Assembly: GCA_964398215.1 (NCBI GenBank)
Contig: CAYNNP010000084.1
Span: forward strand, 1 to 23,310
Source of the DNA: CAYNNP01 sp964398215
Lineage (GTDB): Bacteria; Planctomycetota; Planctomycetia; Pirellulales; Pirellulaceae
DNA: 23,310 bases
Direction of reading: 5' to 3'
The translations under genes were made by a program, and so were the position numbers. Numbering within the stretch: the stretch's first letter is position 1; each line of letters begins with the position of its first letter. The notes beneath the pieces are model-generated. The model was not told where the DNA came from, did no database searches, and worked only from the letters and a program-made list of their open reading frames with translations. Shown one piece after another: positions 1-9,070 of the stretch.

Positions 1-2
1 TG

Positions 3-401
3 CGAATCCCACCAGAGCGCATGAAGAAAATGGCTTTGACGACCGTTTGTCTGGAACACGGCAAGCCCGACCCCAACCCAAAGATGGCTTACAAGATCGT
101 TCCCCTTCAGCAGTTCACAAAAGACCCAAGCGTACACGTTCTGTGTGAAGCGCTTGGCAAAAAGATGGTGACACAGAATACCGCTCAAGCGGCAGCGTGG
201 CACATGCTGGACAATGTTTCCTGGAACGAGCTAGCACAAAAGAACAGGGTTGAAAGCAAGTACACCGGCAACGTTCGTTGGTTCAATGCATTCGAGCTCA
301 AAACAGCCATGGCGGTTGTTAACGAAGCAAAACGGATTGCTGAAGAAAATGCCAAAGATCAACCCACGAAAAAAGATTACGATGGCCGCTTCGATGGCTA
401 A
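3..401 (+). CDS. Hypothetical protein, 3' part (5' end outside window)
   Basis: The reading frame is open from the first complete codon at position 3, so the gene very probably starts upstream of the window. The ATGs at 21 and 30 sit inside what reads as continuous protein and have no ribosome binding site. The visible 132 residues contain a Cys-Leu-Glu-His-Gly segment followed by a proline-rich turn, a central helix-rich stretch with a Gln-Asn-Thr-Ala-Gln-Ala-Ala-Ala-Trp-His motif, and a charged, lysine-rich C-terminus. I recall similar sequence as the C-terminal half of conserved planctomycete hypothetical proteins but cannot name a family or function. An intrinsic terminator lies 28 bases after the stop codon, so this is the last gene of its transcript. 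Coding status is fairly sure; function is unknown. Confidence 0.75.
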   Translation, partial: RIPPERMKKMALTTVCLEHGKPDPNPKMAYKIVPLQQFTKDPSVHVLCEALGKKMVTQNTAQAAAWHMLDNVSWNELAQKNRVESKYTGNVRWFNAFELKTAMAVVNEAKRIAEENAKDQPTKKDYDGRFDG

Positions 402-429
402 GTCGTTCACTCGATTTTAAATCAATAGA

Positions 430-460
430 AACCGCAGCATTCAGTGCTGCGGTTTTTTTA
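430..460 (+). terminator. Rho-independent terminator of the left-edge gene
   Basis: A perfect 10-bp stem (AACCGCAGCA at 430-439 with TGCTGCGGTT at 445-454) closes a 5-base loop. A run of seven T starts within the stem and ends at 459. It ends the (+) strand gene that stops at 401. It lies 12 bases beyond the stop of the convergent (-) gene (472). On that strand the stem is followed by TCTATTGATTT rather than a T run, so it is a strong terminator for (+) and only a possible weak one for (-). Confidence 0.93.
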
Positions 461-471
461 TTGGACGTCCT

Positions 472-3021
472 TCAGCTCACGGACGATTTGCAAATGCGGT
501 TGCACAAAAGCACCACTAGCAGAAGCCCGAGCCAACTGACCGCCGCGACCAATAGCGATGCGCTCAACCACCATGGACGATAGATGAAGTGAATTTGCCA
601 TTCACCTGGCTCCAGCAAGATGCCTTGACGAACAAAGCTAACAGGATGAACCTCATGACGTTGCCAAGTCGCCGTTTGCGAACTGGCCGCTGAACGTACT
701 TCGGCGTACCAATGCCCATCCTGATAAACGGTCCGGCTCAGTAAACCAGCCGTGGCAGCTTTCACAACGATCTGTTCGTCCTGAATCGAAATCGCTGTAT
801 TGGGCGAATCATTGTTTTTCACTTCCGACAACGGTTGACCGATTTCCGCATGCACACGAGGAGTCGGCGGCAGATCGCTGGAAACGGTTTCAATCATCAG
901 TTCATTGAACACCTTCTGCGTCCGCGGAGCCTGATTGACCCACGAATGCGAAAAACGAACCGATGGCAGTGCAGATTTCCTTGGCACCAATGAGTTCACG
1001 TTCAACGCATCTTTCTGATGGTCAACCGCGAACGCATGTGCAACCCCATCGATTCCCAGCCAGTCTTTTATGCGTACCCAACGTTTGCTGTAACCGATTC
1101 GTGTATCGGAGAAGTCTTGTTTCGTAGCACGCCAAAACATCGCGATATCGTTGCTTTGAATCGAAACCATGTTGTTGAAAACTGCCTGCCCTTGAGGCAA
1201 ATGCCAGCGTCCAAACCAGCTGAGTCTTTCACTGGCGGCAACATTGACAGAACGCAATTCGGACGCCGATTCTTGCCATTGAATTGGCCAGTCCGTCGAT
1301 TCCTTGGTCCGAAGCCACAACGAAGCCAGCGGTATTGTTTTGTGGGCATGGTCTGAAACGGTTTTGTCTAGCACTCGTGTGGGCACCGTGCTGATCAAGT
1401 CGCGGTGCCCAATCCCCAATTCAGCGGCGATCACCAGAATGATCATCACGCATCGAACCGGCACAGACAATTGACGACGCGTGAATATCAAACCCAAGAT
1501 ACCCACGGTCAACAGTGAAGCAAATAGCGACATCAGAATCTGTTGCCGAGCCAATTCAAAATTCAGCGGGCCCCAAAGTTCGTCGGGTTTCGAAACCAAG
1601 GGACTGCCAAGCCATCCCATCAAGACAACGACACCAAGAATCAAAACGCTCGCAGCAAAAAGTAGGATCTCGCGTTTGGCAAACCAATGTCCTTGTTTGG
1701 CACTCGTAAACTCAGCGATTGCCAAACCAACAGCTAGCGAAAACACCGGCAACCATTTCGTCGGGTAACGAAACGATCCGTAGCCGGGCAAAAACGAATG
1801 CAACCACCAGTAGGGTGATCCGATCGCGCTGTCAAATCCGTTTGCGATTCCAACCTGTTGCAGCAGCCACGCGATCCCAAAATGCCCAAAGCAAAGCGTC
1901 AACGCCGCAACACCAATCCAATACCAACGTGTTCGTCTAGCGCGAATTGACACTGACATCGAAATCAAAGCCAACGTGGCCAACACACCGCAGAAAATCG
2001 ACGGTGTCCACATCCTGCCATCACCGGGGATTTGCGCAGCAACCCGCGCGTTCTGAGGAAAAGATCGACCAAATGAGTTTGCGGCAAGCAATTCTGCAAC
2101 ATGCCAGGGTGGCAACGAAAACTGATAGGCATCGTGCCGCATTGTGCCGACTCGCGGTGGCGACAACCAGTTCTCGGCATCACCTATCGCGGCAACACGA
2201 TCACTTTGGGAACTCCATGAGATCGAAGCGGCCAATTGAGGAGCCGACAATAGACCGGCCAGCAATGGTGCAGCCAACAAAGTGACAGCTTGAACGCGAA
2301 AGTGCTTTCCCCATTCTTTCCCGGGCATTCGAATGCCGCCAAACAGCAGAGCACAAAACGCGATCAACATTGTGTGCAATGCCATCTGCGGATCGCCACC
2401 CAAAACCATCATGGCCATCGCGATCGCAGCCAAACTCACACGGGACAGTGTGCCCGTTTTCTTGCGACCAATCAGCGCTGTCAGCGCAAGAGGCAACCAA
2501 GCCGCCCCGACCAAGAACGGTGGATTGGTGTACAGAAACAACACGCCACCGCTAAGCGGATAGATCACGCCAGCGATTGACGCACGCACCGCGTCAACGC
2601 CTTCACGAATCGCCGCAAATCTTGCAGTGAACGAACACAGAACCAAGTGCAATGCGATGTACCATGCCATCGCAATGTTAGTTGTGATCGGTAACGAAAA
2701 AAGAACGTACCGAATTGGATAAAGAACCGCGGTCGTGGAATCACCCAGCAAAGGCATCCCGGTTTGATCCAGTGGATTCCAAAGTGGCAACCACTCATGG
2801 CTGGTTCGCTGGGCAATGTACTCGTACAACGGCAAATAGAAATGACCGACGTCGCGAAATCCCAGAGTATCCGTTCCGGTCAGTGATGACCAAAACAAAA
2901 TCAAGATCGTGACCGGCGCGATCAGCAATGCAAGCCAACTTGCAAACGTGGATTCACCAGTCAAAACCGCGTTGTTATCGCCTGGCGGATCGGGCTGCTG
3001 CAAAGTTCGCCAGACAAACAT
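472..3021 (-). CDS. YfhO-like polytopic membrane protein (GT-C type)
   Basis: This 849-residue protein has a hydrophobic N-terminal segment (about 26-46), many further membrane segments up to about residue 540, a long soluble region (about 545-810) and a last helix near 816-842. The first extracytoplasmic loop carries Phe-Arg-Asp57 followed by an aromatic-rich stretch and then Leu-Trp-Asn-Pro, the usual opening of YfhO-family proteins. These resemble GT-C glycosyltransferases, in which an acidic residue in that loop is catalytic. Family members act on cell-wall or lipid-linked glycans at the membrane. The substrate here cannot be read from sequence. The ATG at 3021 follows the stop of the isomerase-like gene by 17 bases, so the two are probably co-transcribed. 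No Shine-Dalgarno site is evident. Family assignment is good, function general. Confidence 0.85.
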   Translation of the reverse strand: MFVWRTLQQPDPPGDNNAVLTGESTFASWLALLIAPVTILILFWSSLTGTDTLGFRDVGHFYLPLYEYIAQRTSHEWLPLWNPLDQTGMPLLGDSTTAVLYPIRYVLFSLPITTNIAMAWYIALHLVLCSFTARFAAIREGVDAVRASIAGVIYPLSGGVLFLYTNPPFLVGAAWLPLALTALIGRKKTGTLSRVSLAAIAMAMMVLGGDPQMALHTMLIAFCALLFGGIRMPGKEWGKHFRVQAVTLLAAPLLAGLLSAPQLAASISWSSQSDRVAAIGDAENWLSPPRVGTMRHDAYQFSLPPWHVAELLAANSFGRSFPQNARVAAQIPGDGRMWTPSIFCGVLATLALISMSVSIRARRTRWYWIGVAALTLCFGHFGIAWLLQQVGIANGFDSAIGSPYWWLHSFLPGYGSFRYPTKWLPVFSLAVGLAIAEFTSAKQGHWFAKREILLFAASVLILGVVVLMGWLGSPLVSKPDELWGPLNFELARQQILMSLFASLLTVGILGLIFTRRQLSVPVRCVMIILVIAAELGIGHRDLISTVPTRVLDKTVSDHAHKTIPLASLWLRTKESTDWPIQWQESASELRSVNVAASERLSWFGRWHLPQGQAVFNNMVSIQSNDIAMFWRATKQDFSDTRIGYSKRWVRIKDWLGIDGVAHAFAVDHQKDALNVNSLVPRKSALPSVRFSHSWVNQAPRTQKVFNELMIETVSSDLPPTPRVHAEIGQPLSEVKNNDSPNTAISIQDEQIVVKAATAGLLSRTVYQDGHWYAEVRSAASSQTATWQRHEVHPVSFVRQGILLEPGEWQIHFIYRPWWLSASLLVAAVSWLGLLLVVLLCNRICKSSVS

Positions 3022-3038
3022 GTGATTGGTTTTCTCGG

Positions 3039-3935
3039 CTATCCAAAGGAGCCCCAGTGGCTCGTAATTTTGTTCTTCAGGAATTCGGCACTACGCAACA
3101 GCTGATCCATCCCTTCGACACCATCTTCAATACTAATCCAGTTGTCGTCAAAACCAGCGGATTTCAGTATTCCAAAGATCTGATCGTAATCATTCAGCCC
3201 CTTGCCGACTTCACCATGGCTAAGTCGCTTGGCATAACCCTCGACACCCAGTTCTTCCATTCGCAAATCCTGGATGCTGCCTTCCAGCAAAAAACGATCG
3301 CTAGCGTGCATGGTCACCACACGCGGCGCCACACGCCGCAGCAATTCGATTGGATCCTCGCCAGCAAGAATCGTGTTGCTAGGATCGTAGTTTACCCCAA
3401 AGTTTGGCTCCGTAACCGCATCAACTAGGTTGCAGAACACATCCATCATTTGCGCGAATTCAGGGTACGTCCAAAAGTCGTCTTTGTAGTGGTTTTCCAG
3501 TACTAACGTCACACCGCGCTGTGCAGCATAGGGCGCGCAGGCAGCGATGCACTCAGCAGCCAGACGAACACCCTCATCCTCGCTAAGTTCTGGACGACGC
3601 TGGCCGGACAATACACGGCAATAACTACCACCCATCTCGGCCGTCATGTCGATCCAAAACTTTTCTTTCTCGATTTGTTCTGCTCGAAAATCTGGATCGG
3701 GATGTGTGAAGTCTGGAGAGCAACACATCATTGGCACGCACAACGACTTCTCTTCTACTTTGGCTCGCAACGAAGCCCAATTGCGCCGATCCTGCATCTC
3801 TAAAAAACCTGCATACCACTCCAGGCCATGCAGCGGCAATTCAGCAGCCTGATCGATCCACTGAGCAAGGCTGACGGTGCCGTCCTTGCAAAGCTGCTGC
3901 ATGTAGAGTTTGGGGAAAGCGGCAAGTTTTGGCAT
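3039..3935 (-). CDS. Sugar phosphate isomerase/epimerase-like TIM barrel protein
   Basis: The 298-residue product has the xylose-isomerase-like TIM barrel pattern. The expected metal and catalytic residues sit on successive strands: Glu147 in Leu-Glu-Asn-His, Asp184 in Asn-Tyr-Asp-Pro-Ser-Asn, His210 in Thr-Met-His-Ala-Ser-Asp, His240 in Ser-His-Gly-Glu-Val-Gly, and Glu270 in Ser-Ile-Glu-Asp-Gly. All ligands are present, so it should be an active divalent-metal enzyme that isomerises or epimerises a sugar or sugar acid. The substrate is unknown. I chose the ATG at 3935; the frame extends to a TTG at 3992, but those 19 residues do not look like family sequence. It starts 90 bases after yhaN stops and lies 17 bases before the YfhO-like gene, so it belongs to the same (-) strand series. 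Confidence 0.88.
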   Translation of the reverse strand: MPKLAAFPKLYMQQLCKDGTVSLAQWIDQAAELPLHGLEWYAGFLEMQDRRNWASLRAKVEEKSLCVPMMCCSPDFTHPDPDFRAEQIEKEKFWIDMTAEMGGSYCRVLSGQRRPELSEDEGVRLAAECIAACAPYAAQRGVTLVLENHYKDDFWTYPEFAQMMDVFCNLVDAVTEPNFGVNYDPSNTILAGEDPIELLRRVAPRVVTMHASDRFLLEGSIQDLRMEELGVEGYAKRLSHGEVGKGLNDYDQIFGILKSAGFDDNWISIEDGVEGMDQLLRSAEFLKNKITSHWGSFG

Positions 3936-4025
3936 GTTGCATTGATCGTGATTTTTGAACACCGCGACCCAACAAGCACGCAGTATCAGCAAGTCTACTG
4001 AACACCGAACTTTTGATTATCGCAG

Positions 4026-7000
4026 TTACGAAACGACGTGTTTGCCGTTCCACCAACTACCATCTTCGTTGCGGTTCCAAACGTCTTCCGGAATCTGATC
4101 GTCATTTGGCGATTCAACCAAGTAGCCAGAGTCCAGCATCGCCATGTCAAAATCTAGTGACTCGGCTGTATCAGCATCCAGCGCTCGTTGTGCATCATTA
4201 AGCGTCTCATGCATTCGTTCCACGTTACGCGGCTGGCTGCCGGGTGACTCCTGTTCGAACCATGCCCATTGAATGGGCTCTGCCTGAAGCCGTACGTATT
4301 CTGGTTCTGGTTCGGGCTCTGGTTGTCTCTCATGAACGACAACAACAGGTTTGCGTTTACGTTTGGGTTTCGGCGCTGGCTTTGGTTTTGGCTCCGGTTT
4401 ACGTTCGACGTAGACGATTTCTGGTTCAGGTTCAGGAATCGGTTCTGGCTCGGGCTGTGGTTCGATCAACACCGGCTGAGGTTCAATAACGATCGGTTCC
4501 GGTTCGATCTCCTCCAGAACTTCCTCTTCCAGTTCTTCCTCTTCGTCCTCGTAGACTTCTTCCTCTTCGTACTCCAGCTCAGGCAACAGCACTGTCGCAC
4601 GACCTGGTTCACCGTGCGTTGGCATCAGGCGAACTTCGACTTCAATTTCATGGAAAATATCGACAATGTGTTCGTGGCATGTGAACATCATGACTTGGTG
4701 CCCTAGTTCGGCAAAAGTCTTCAGCGTTCGTGCAGCGTGAACCGCTCGTTCACCATCAAAGTTCACAAGCACATCATCCAGCACCAATGGCAGCATGACG
4801 CCGCGACGTGCGTAGGCGGCTGCTAGCGAAAGCCTGAGCGCGATGAACACAGCTTCACGAGTTCCTCGGCTAAGCGATTCCAGAGGCAACGATTTGCCTT
4901 CGCCATCGATCTTTAGTTTGTTGGTGCCCAGCGGCGTCCAAATTCGCGTGTACTTTTCGTCAGTCAGTTGGCTTAGGAACGACGAAGCTTCACGCAGCGT
5001 TTCGGGCTGTCGCTCACGTTCAACGGCGCCGCAAACTTCTTCCATCAAGCTACTGGTCATCGCCAAAGTCTGCCATCGCTCGGCCACCTTTTCGATTTGA
5101 CGTTCAAGACACGAAAGCTCTAACCGCACGGTTGAAAGCCGGTCGTCTTCGCCCAGATGTTTCATTTCCGCCAGCAGTTCGCCTTGCTGGGTCCTCAATG
5201 TAGCGATTCTCTGTTGCGTTTCAGTGACCCGATTGGTCAATGATTCCCAACGTTTCTCGAGATCCAAAGCACTACTACCATCGATCATTCTTTCGACAGT
5301 GTCGTAATCCACATGAGTACCGATGATCGAACGAACCTGTTGGTCGATCGATTCGTGCTGTTCGAGCATCTCGTCAAGTTTTATTTGCGTTTCGACCAGT
5401 TCGTCGAATTGCTCGGCGGTAGCAACACCGCATTTTGCCCACAACGATCGTCGTTGCTGTTCGCCACGTTCGATAGATCGCAAGTGTGCCGCACCAGACT
5501 TCTTGAGCTGTAAGTCTTGCTCTTTTAGTTCACGGCGACGTTTGATCCAATGTTGCTGACGAGCAATCTCTTCGTGAAGGTGATTCAATTGTTCCAGTGG
5601 GCTCTTGCGGGCCGCTCGTCGGCGCGAACTCGATTCAACTTCGTCGTCTTGGTCATCTCCGTACTCGGAATCGGAGCGCGTTTCCATGGATTCCAGGTAA
5701 AGCGTTTCGATACGTTTTGCAATTGTTTGCCGCTCGCGTCGTCGTTGCTCACGCTCTTCTTCGAATTCGTCCAGTCGACGGCGTGCGGAAACCAAGGTTT
5801 CGTATCCATCGCTCAGCGATCGCACTGCCGAGGGAGACATTGTTTCGCTCAGGCCCAAGCTATCCAACGTACGTGACCACTGGCGTTTTGCATCACGCAA
5901 TCCATCAGCCGCAGTTGACGCCTTCGCACGAGATTCTTTGTAGGAATGAGTTGCCGCTTGATGCGCATGGTAGGTCGGCAATGCTGATTCCAAATCGATC
6001 AACAGTTGCTCGGACTCGCGGACTTGGGTTTCCAGTGACTGTGAGCTGACAGGCAAGTGTGCATCGACCTCTTCACGTTCAGCCTCGGCTTCGCGAATCT
6101 GCTTGCGCAGCGAATCGATTTGGCGATCACAGTCTTCCATGTCCACCAAATTCGATCGATGGCTCTGGTTTCGCAGAAAGTGACAAACGATCAGCAGCAT
6201 GACGCCAACGAACACCATGGTCACGCCCCAAGTCGGATCTGACTCGCTGGCCAAAAACCATGTGGCGCCCAGTACATGACACAATCCGTAAAGCAACGCG
6301 GTGCCGCCCAGCACAACTGGGATCAGCAACAGCAATACTCGGTCAAGGGGCAAGGCCTCCGTTGTCGTCAGATCAACCGACTCTTGCTCCAAGCTGCGGT
6401 AGTGGCGTTTCAGTTTGTCCAGGTGTTCGCCGATTTGCATTCGGCGTTTCAGAATATTGGTATTCTCGGTTTCGTTACGAATCGCGTCTTGTAAATCTGT
6501 GGCCCGCGCACGCTGAAGCAATTCGCGTAGCTGCCCGCCAAGACGGTCGGATTTGATTTTCTGTTCAGTAGCTTCTTTACGAGACTGCTTGAGCAAGAAA
6601 CCTTGTTCTTTGACCAGCTTCGCCGGACCCGACAATGTCGACATGGTTTGCCGCGACAGGTCTGGCAGTCGCTGGATGTCTCCATTCATCAGCTCGTCGC
6701 GATCGGCTTCGTCCATCCCAAATCGCTCGGCTTCGGAACGCAAGTGCGCGCGAGCCTTGTCGATCTGAGTTTCCAGACGATCAATTTGTTCTTCCAGAGC
6801 TTCGATCCAAGTCGCTTGTTCACTGGCGGCTTCGATACGGCCCTGCAGATCGTAAAGACGGCGACTGACTGGCAGTTGGTCTGCCTTTTCGCGAATCGCC
6901 CGTCGTTTGAGTTTGATTTCTTCTAGCTTTTCGCGGCGGTCCTCGATCATCAGATCGATTTGTTCAAGTTGCTCTGGCGCTTCCGCGGCCAACTGCGGTT

Positions 7001-7817
7001 CATTCTCCGCTTCTTCGATAAAGTCCTGCAGTTCTTTACGTTTCGACCAAGTTTCAAAAACGCCACTGGCAGTCTCAAGAGCCTTTGCTTCCTTTTCCCA
7101 TTCGGCGATCCGATGAGTCAGTTGCTCGACTTCCTGTTGCTGCGTACCGCGCAGCGAAGCCAGTTCGGACCAACGACGACTACTACGAGAAAGTGACTGC
7201 ACTTCGTCTCGAAGCTTTTCTCGTTTACGAATCAAGTTCGCTAACTTGCTGGCCGTAGCTTCTTCATCGGCAATCGGCGCACCAACCAAGCTCTTGCGGC
7301 CTTGGCGAAGAGACTTCAGAACGTCTACCAGCGAGACACGGTCCAAGCCGCTTGACAATTTGTACAATTCGTCGGCCGCGGACGTATCATCCAAGGTGCC
7401 CAGTTCTTGAAGCTCGCGCATGCCGATAGCAAACACGTTCGTAAAGATCGGTTCGTCAACTTGGCCCAGTAACATGCTCAATCGATGCTGGCCTTGGCTC
7501 AGTCCGTCGGGACCGGTGACCGAAAGCTGCCCCACGCTGGAGTCATCCGTCAGTTGGCTATGCCGGCGGATCTGGTAGCCGCCACCAGGACCCGTGATCC
7601 GCATCGCACCGCCGGGAGTGCCACCGTAAACGGGTGGCAAATATTTGTCGCGACGTTCGGGTGTGTAACCATACAGCATCGATCGAACGAACTGCATCAA
7701 CGTTGTTTTACCAGCCTCGTTGGGGCCATAAAACAACGTCATCCCTTCGGGTAACGAATCGACGGAGAGTCCCGTCCAAACACCGAAACCGTCGATCTGA
7801 ATATCTTTGATCTTCAT
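4026..7817 (-). CDS. yhaN: YhaN-like AAA/SMC-type ATPase with EP-rich C-terminal tail
   Basis: This 1263-residue protein has the SbcC/Rad50-like layout of YhaN. The Walker A motif GPNEAGKTT is at 31-39, near the N-terminus. Long coiled-coil segments follow. Two hydrophobic segments (about 494-515 and 533-549) interrupt them, as in Bacillus YhaN. The C-terminal half-site has the signature Leu-Ser-Arg-Gly-Thr at 982-986, Walker B with Asp1014-Asp1015, and a Cys-His-Glu-His switch near 1047. The ATPase looks complete. Residues 1077-1263 form an added tail: acidic first, then Glu-Pro/Lys-Pro repeats, then a Trp-rich end. The ATG overlaps the yhaO stop by 4 bp (ATGA), indicating translational coupling. 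By analogy with SbcCD and Mre11-Rad50 it would work with YhaO in DNA end processing or stress response, perhaps at the membrane; the role of YhaN is not firmly established. Confidence 0.92.
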   Translation of the reverse strand: MKIKDIQIDGFGVWTGLSVDSLPEGMTLFYGPNEAGKTTLMQFVRSMLYGYTPERRDKYLPPVYGGTPGGAMRITGPGGGYQIRRHSQLTDDSSVGQLSVTGPDGLSQGQHRLSMLLGQVDEPIFTNVFAIGMRELQELGTLDDTSAADELYKLSSGLDRVSLVDVLKSLRQGRKSLVGAPIADEEATASKLANLIRKREKLRDEVQSLSRSSRRWSELASLRGTQQQEVEQLTHRIAEWEKEAKALETASGVFETWSKRKELQDFIEEAENEPQLAAEAPEQLEQIDLMIEDRREKLEEIKLKRRAIREKADQLPVSRRLYDLQGRIEAASEQATWIEALEEQIDRLETQIDKARAHLRSEAERFGMDEADRDELMNGDIQRLPDLSRQTMSTLSGPAKLVKEQGFLLKQSRKEATEQKIKSDRLGGQLRELLQRARATDLQDAIRNETENTNILKRRMQIGEHLDKLKRHYRSLEQESVDLTTTEALPLDRVLLLLIPVVLGGTALLYGLCHVLGATWFLASESDPTWGVTMVFVGVMLLIVCHFLRNQSHRSNLVDMEDCDRQIDSLRKQIREAEAEREEVDAHLPVSSQSLETQVRESEQLLIDLESALPTYHAHQAATHSYKESRAKASTAADGLRDAKRQWSRTLDSLGLSETMSPSAVRSLSDGYETLVSARRRLDEFEEEREQRRRERQTIAKRIETLYLESMETRSDSEYGDDQDDEVESSSRRRAARKSPLEQLNHLHEEIARQQHWIKRRRELKEQDLQLKKSGAAHLRSIERGEQQRRSLWAKCGVATAEQFDELVETQIKLDEMLEQHESIDQQVRSIIGTHVDYDTVERMIDGSSALDLEKRWESLTNRVTETQQRIATLRTQQGELLAEMKHLGEDDRLSTVRLELSCLERQIEKVAERWQTLAMTSSLMEEVCGAVERERQPETLREASSFLSQLTDEKYTRIWTPLGTNKLKIDGEGKSLPLESLSRGTREAVFIALRLSLAAAYARRGVMLPLVLDDVLVNFDGERAVHAARTLKTFAELGHQVMMFTCHEHIVDIFHEIEVEVRLMPTHGEPGRATVLLPELEYEEEEVYEDEEEELEEEVLEEIEPEPIVIEPQPVLIEPQPEPEPIPEPEPEIVYVERKPEPKPKPAPKPKRKRKPVVVVHERQPEPEPEPEYVRLQAEPIQWAWFEQESPGSQPRNVERMHETLNDAQRALDADTAESLDFDMAMLDSGYLVESPNDDQIPEDVWNRNEDGSWWNGKHVVS
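4290..4571 (-). repeat. Low-complexity acidic and EP/KP-repeat tract in yhaN
   Basis: This DNA encodes residues about 1083-1176 of the YhaN-like protein. A run of glutamates is followed by alternating Glu-Pro, Gln-Pro and Lys-Pro dipeptides with short Val/Ile-rich breaks and a basic Lys-Arg-Lys-Arg-Lys cluster. It should form an extended, disordered segment. The opposite strand of the tract yields long Phe-rich open frames that are only shadows. Confidence 0.85.
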
Positions 7818-9058
7818 GATTTTTGCACCAATTGAGGCTTCCCGCCGCGAAGCAATTCGACGCCTAGCAGGGTCGCTTGATCCATGATTTCTTTTCGATT
7901 TGAACTCGAGACTTCAGCCAGCAACGTTGCTGTTGTACTCAAGATGCCTTCGTGTTCTTCTGTGAAAGGCGACAAGTTGATGTCGCGTGAGTCTTTCTTG
8001 GAGTGTTCTGCAGTGACCCGCAGAAAGTCGCCCAGAATGGTTTCTTCATCAAACCAAGCTTGCGGATATGAATGGGGTGGTCGCACGCGGACATCCAGAG
8101 TCCAAGCCGCTGGTGAACCGTGACCGTACTCGCGTCTTGCCCACGTCAGCAGTTCTTCGCTATCGCCAACCATCTGCAACATGTCGCCGTTGGCAACCGA
8201 AATGTCCCAGCCGATCAGCAAATGCCTGCCCGCGTTGTCTCGCATCAAACGACTGACGCGTTCTCCCATCAGATTTTTGACGTTGCTGGCGGTGCCCAAT
8301 TCCGCAGCATCGATATCGACGTGGCAGTAGCGGATTTTGTCGCACTCAATTTCGTGGATCCGCGCATTTTGATCTGCATCAACATCGACGATCGTATAAC
8401 CATGCGGTCCACATTCGTTGAAGTCGCGCCCTTGTGGTGCACCACAGTAGATCGCACCAGCGGTAGCGCCACCGTCAACGACATGACGATTGTGCTTGCC
8501 ACCGAGCGCCCAATAGTCGAATCGACCTTCCGCAAGCGCGTCGGCATCGGAACTACCGTAACCAACGCCAACTGTAAAATGGTCGGTTGGTTCAACGGTG
8601 AATCCAGGTACGTTCAAGACATTGCGTCCGTCACAGCTTCGTCCAACCACGTGACACAACGTTCGGTCGCCGCGCATGACAGGTACCGACATTACGGTGT
8701 CTTTTGAAAACAATGTCACGTTGCTTGGCAAGGTCGCGGATTCCGGCCATTGGCTTGGATCATCCGCAATGCCAGCCGCCCAAAAAACAGGCGTCGACTT
8801 TTGGTTCAATCGATCAAAGTACTCAAGCAACATCGCCAAGCCACGCGGGCCAGCGGTTGTCGGATTGAGTAGATCGCCGCACAAAACTACGAAGTCAACA
8901 TTCTCGGCAAGCGCAGCTTCAAAGACTTCTTTGGCGGCTTCCCAAGGAGCGGTAGTGAGCACATCACGAATGTGTGACGGTAGTGAATCCAATTCACCAA
9001 GCGGGTTCTCTAGATGAAAGTCGCTTGCATGAATGAATCGAAAGGACTCGCCCTGCAT
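7814..9058 (-). CDS. yhaO: YhaO-like (Mre11/SbcD family) metallophosphoesterase, divergent active site
   Basis: The 414-residue product has a calcineurin-like phosphoesterase domain in the first half and a YhaO-type C-terminal part. Motif I is intact (Asp13-Phe-His15) and motif II keeps Gly-Asp62. The usual GNHD reads Gly-Ile-Ala-Asp (96-99), the usual His-Gly reads Tyr167-Gly, and the usual GHxH reads Gly-Gly-Lys-His189. The fold is clear, but several metal ligands of active Mre11-type nucleases are missing, so nuclease activity is doubtful. The ATG at 9058 is chosen because GGGAGGG lies 5 bases upstream (9064-9070); an ATG at 9082 would add eight residues and lacks such a site. The stop overlaps the yhaN start. 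Family members pair with YhaN/SbcC-type ATPases, which is the case here. Confidence 0.9.
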   Translation of the reverse strand: MQGESFRFIHASDFHLENPLGELDSLPSHIRDVLTTAPWEAAKEVFEAALAENVDFVVLCGDLLNPTTAGPRGLAMLLEYFDRLNQKSTPVFWAAGIADDPSQWPESATLPSNVTLFSKDTVMSVPVMRGDRTLCHVVGRSCDGRNVLNVPGFTVEPTDHFTVGVGYGSSDADALAEGRFDYWALGGKHNRHVVDGGATAGAIYCGAPQGRDFNECGPHGYTIVDVDADQNARIHEIECDKIRYCHVDIDAAELGTASNVKNLMGERVSRLMRDNAGRHLLIGWDISVANGDMLQMVGDSEELLTWARREYGHGSPAAWTLDVRVRPPHSYPQAWFDEETILGDFLRVTAEHSKKDSRDINLSPFTEEHEGILSTTATLLAEVSSSNRKEIMDQATLLGVELLRGGKPQLVQKS

Positions 9059-9063
9059 TGGTT

Positions 9064-9070
9064 CCCTCCC
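9064..9070 (-). promoter_or_regulatory. Ribosome binding site of yhaO
   Basis: On the (-) strand the heptamer GGGAGGG lies 5 bases before the ATG at 9056-9058. It is one of only two good Shine-Dalgarno sites seen in the window and decides the start in favour of 9058 over the in-frame ATG at 9082, which would place this purine run inside the coding sequence. Confidence 0.7.

Noticed and set aside
2928..3428. (+) open frame of 166 codons
   Set aside because: It lies opposite the isomerase-like gene and the start of the YfhO-like gene; no binding site and no recognisable protein pattern.
4269..4706. (+) open frame of 145 codons, very Phe- and Trp-rich
   Set aside because: It is the complement of the Glu-Pro repeat tract of yhaN; the composition follows from reading that repeat backwards.
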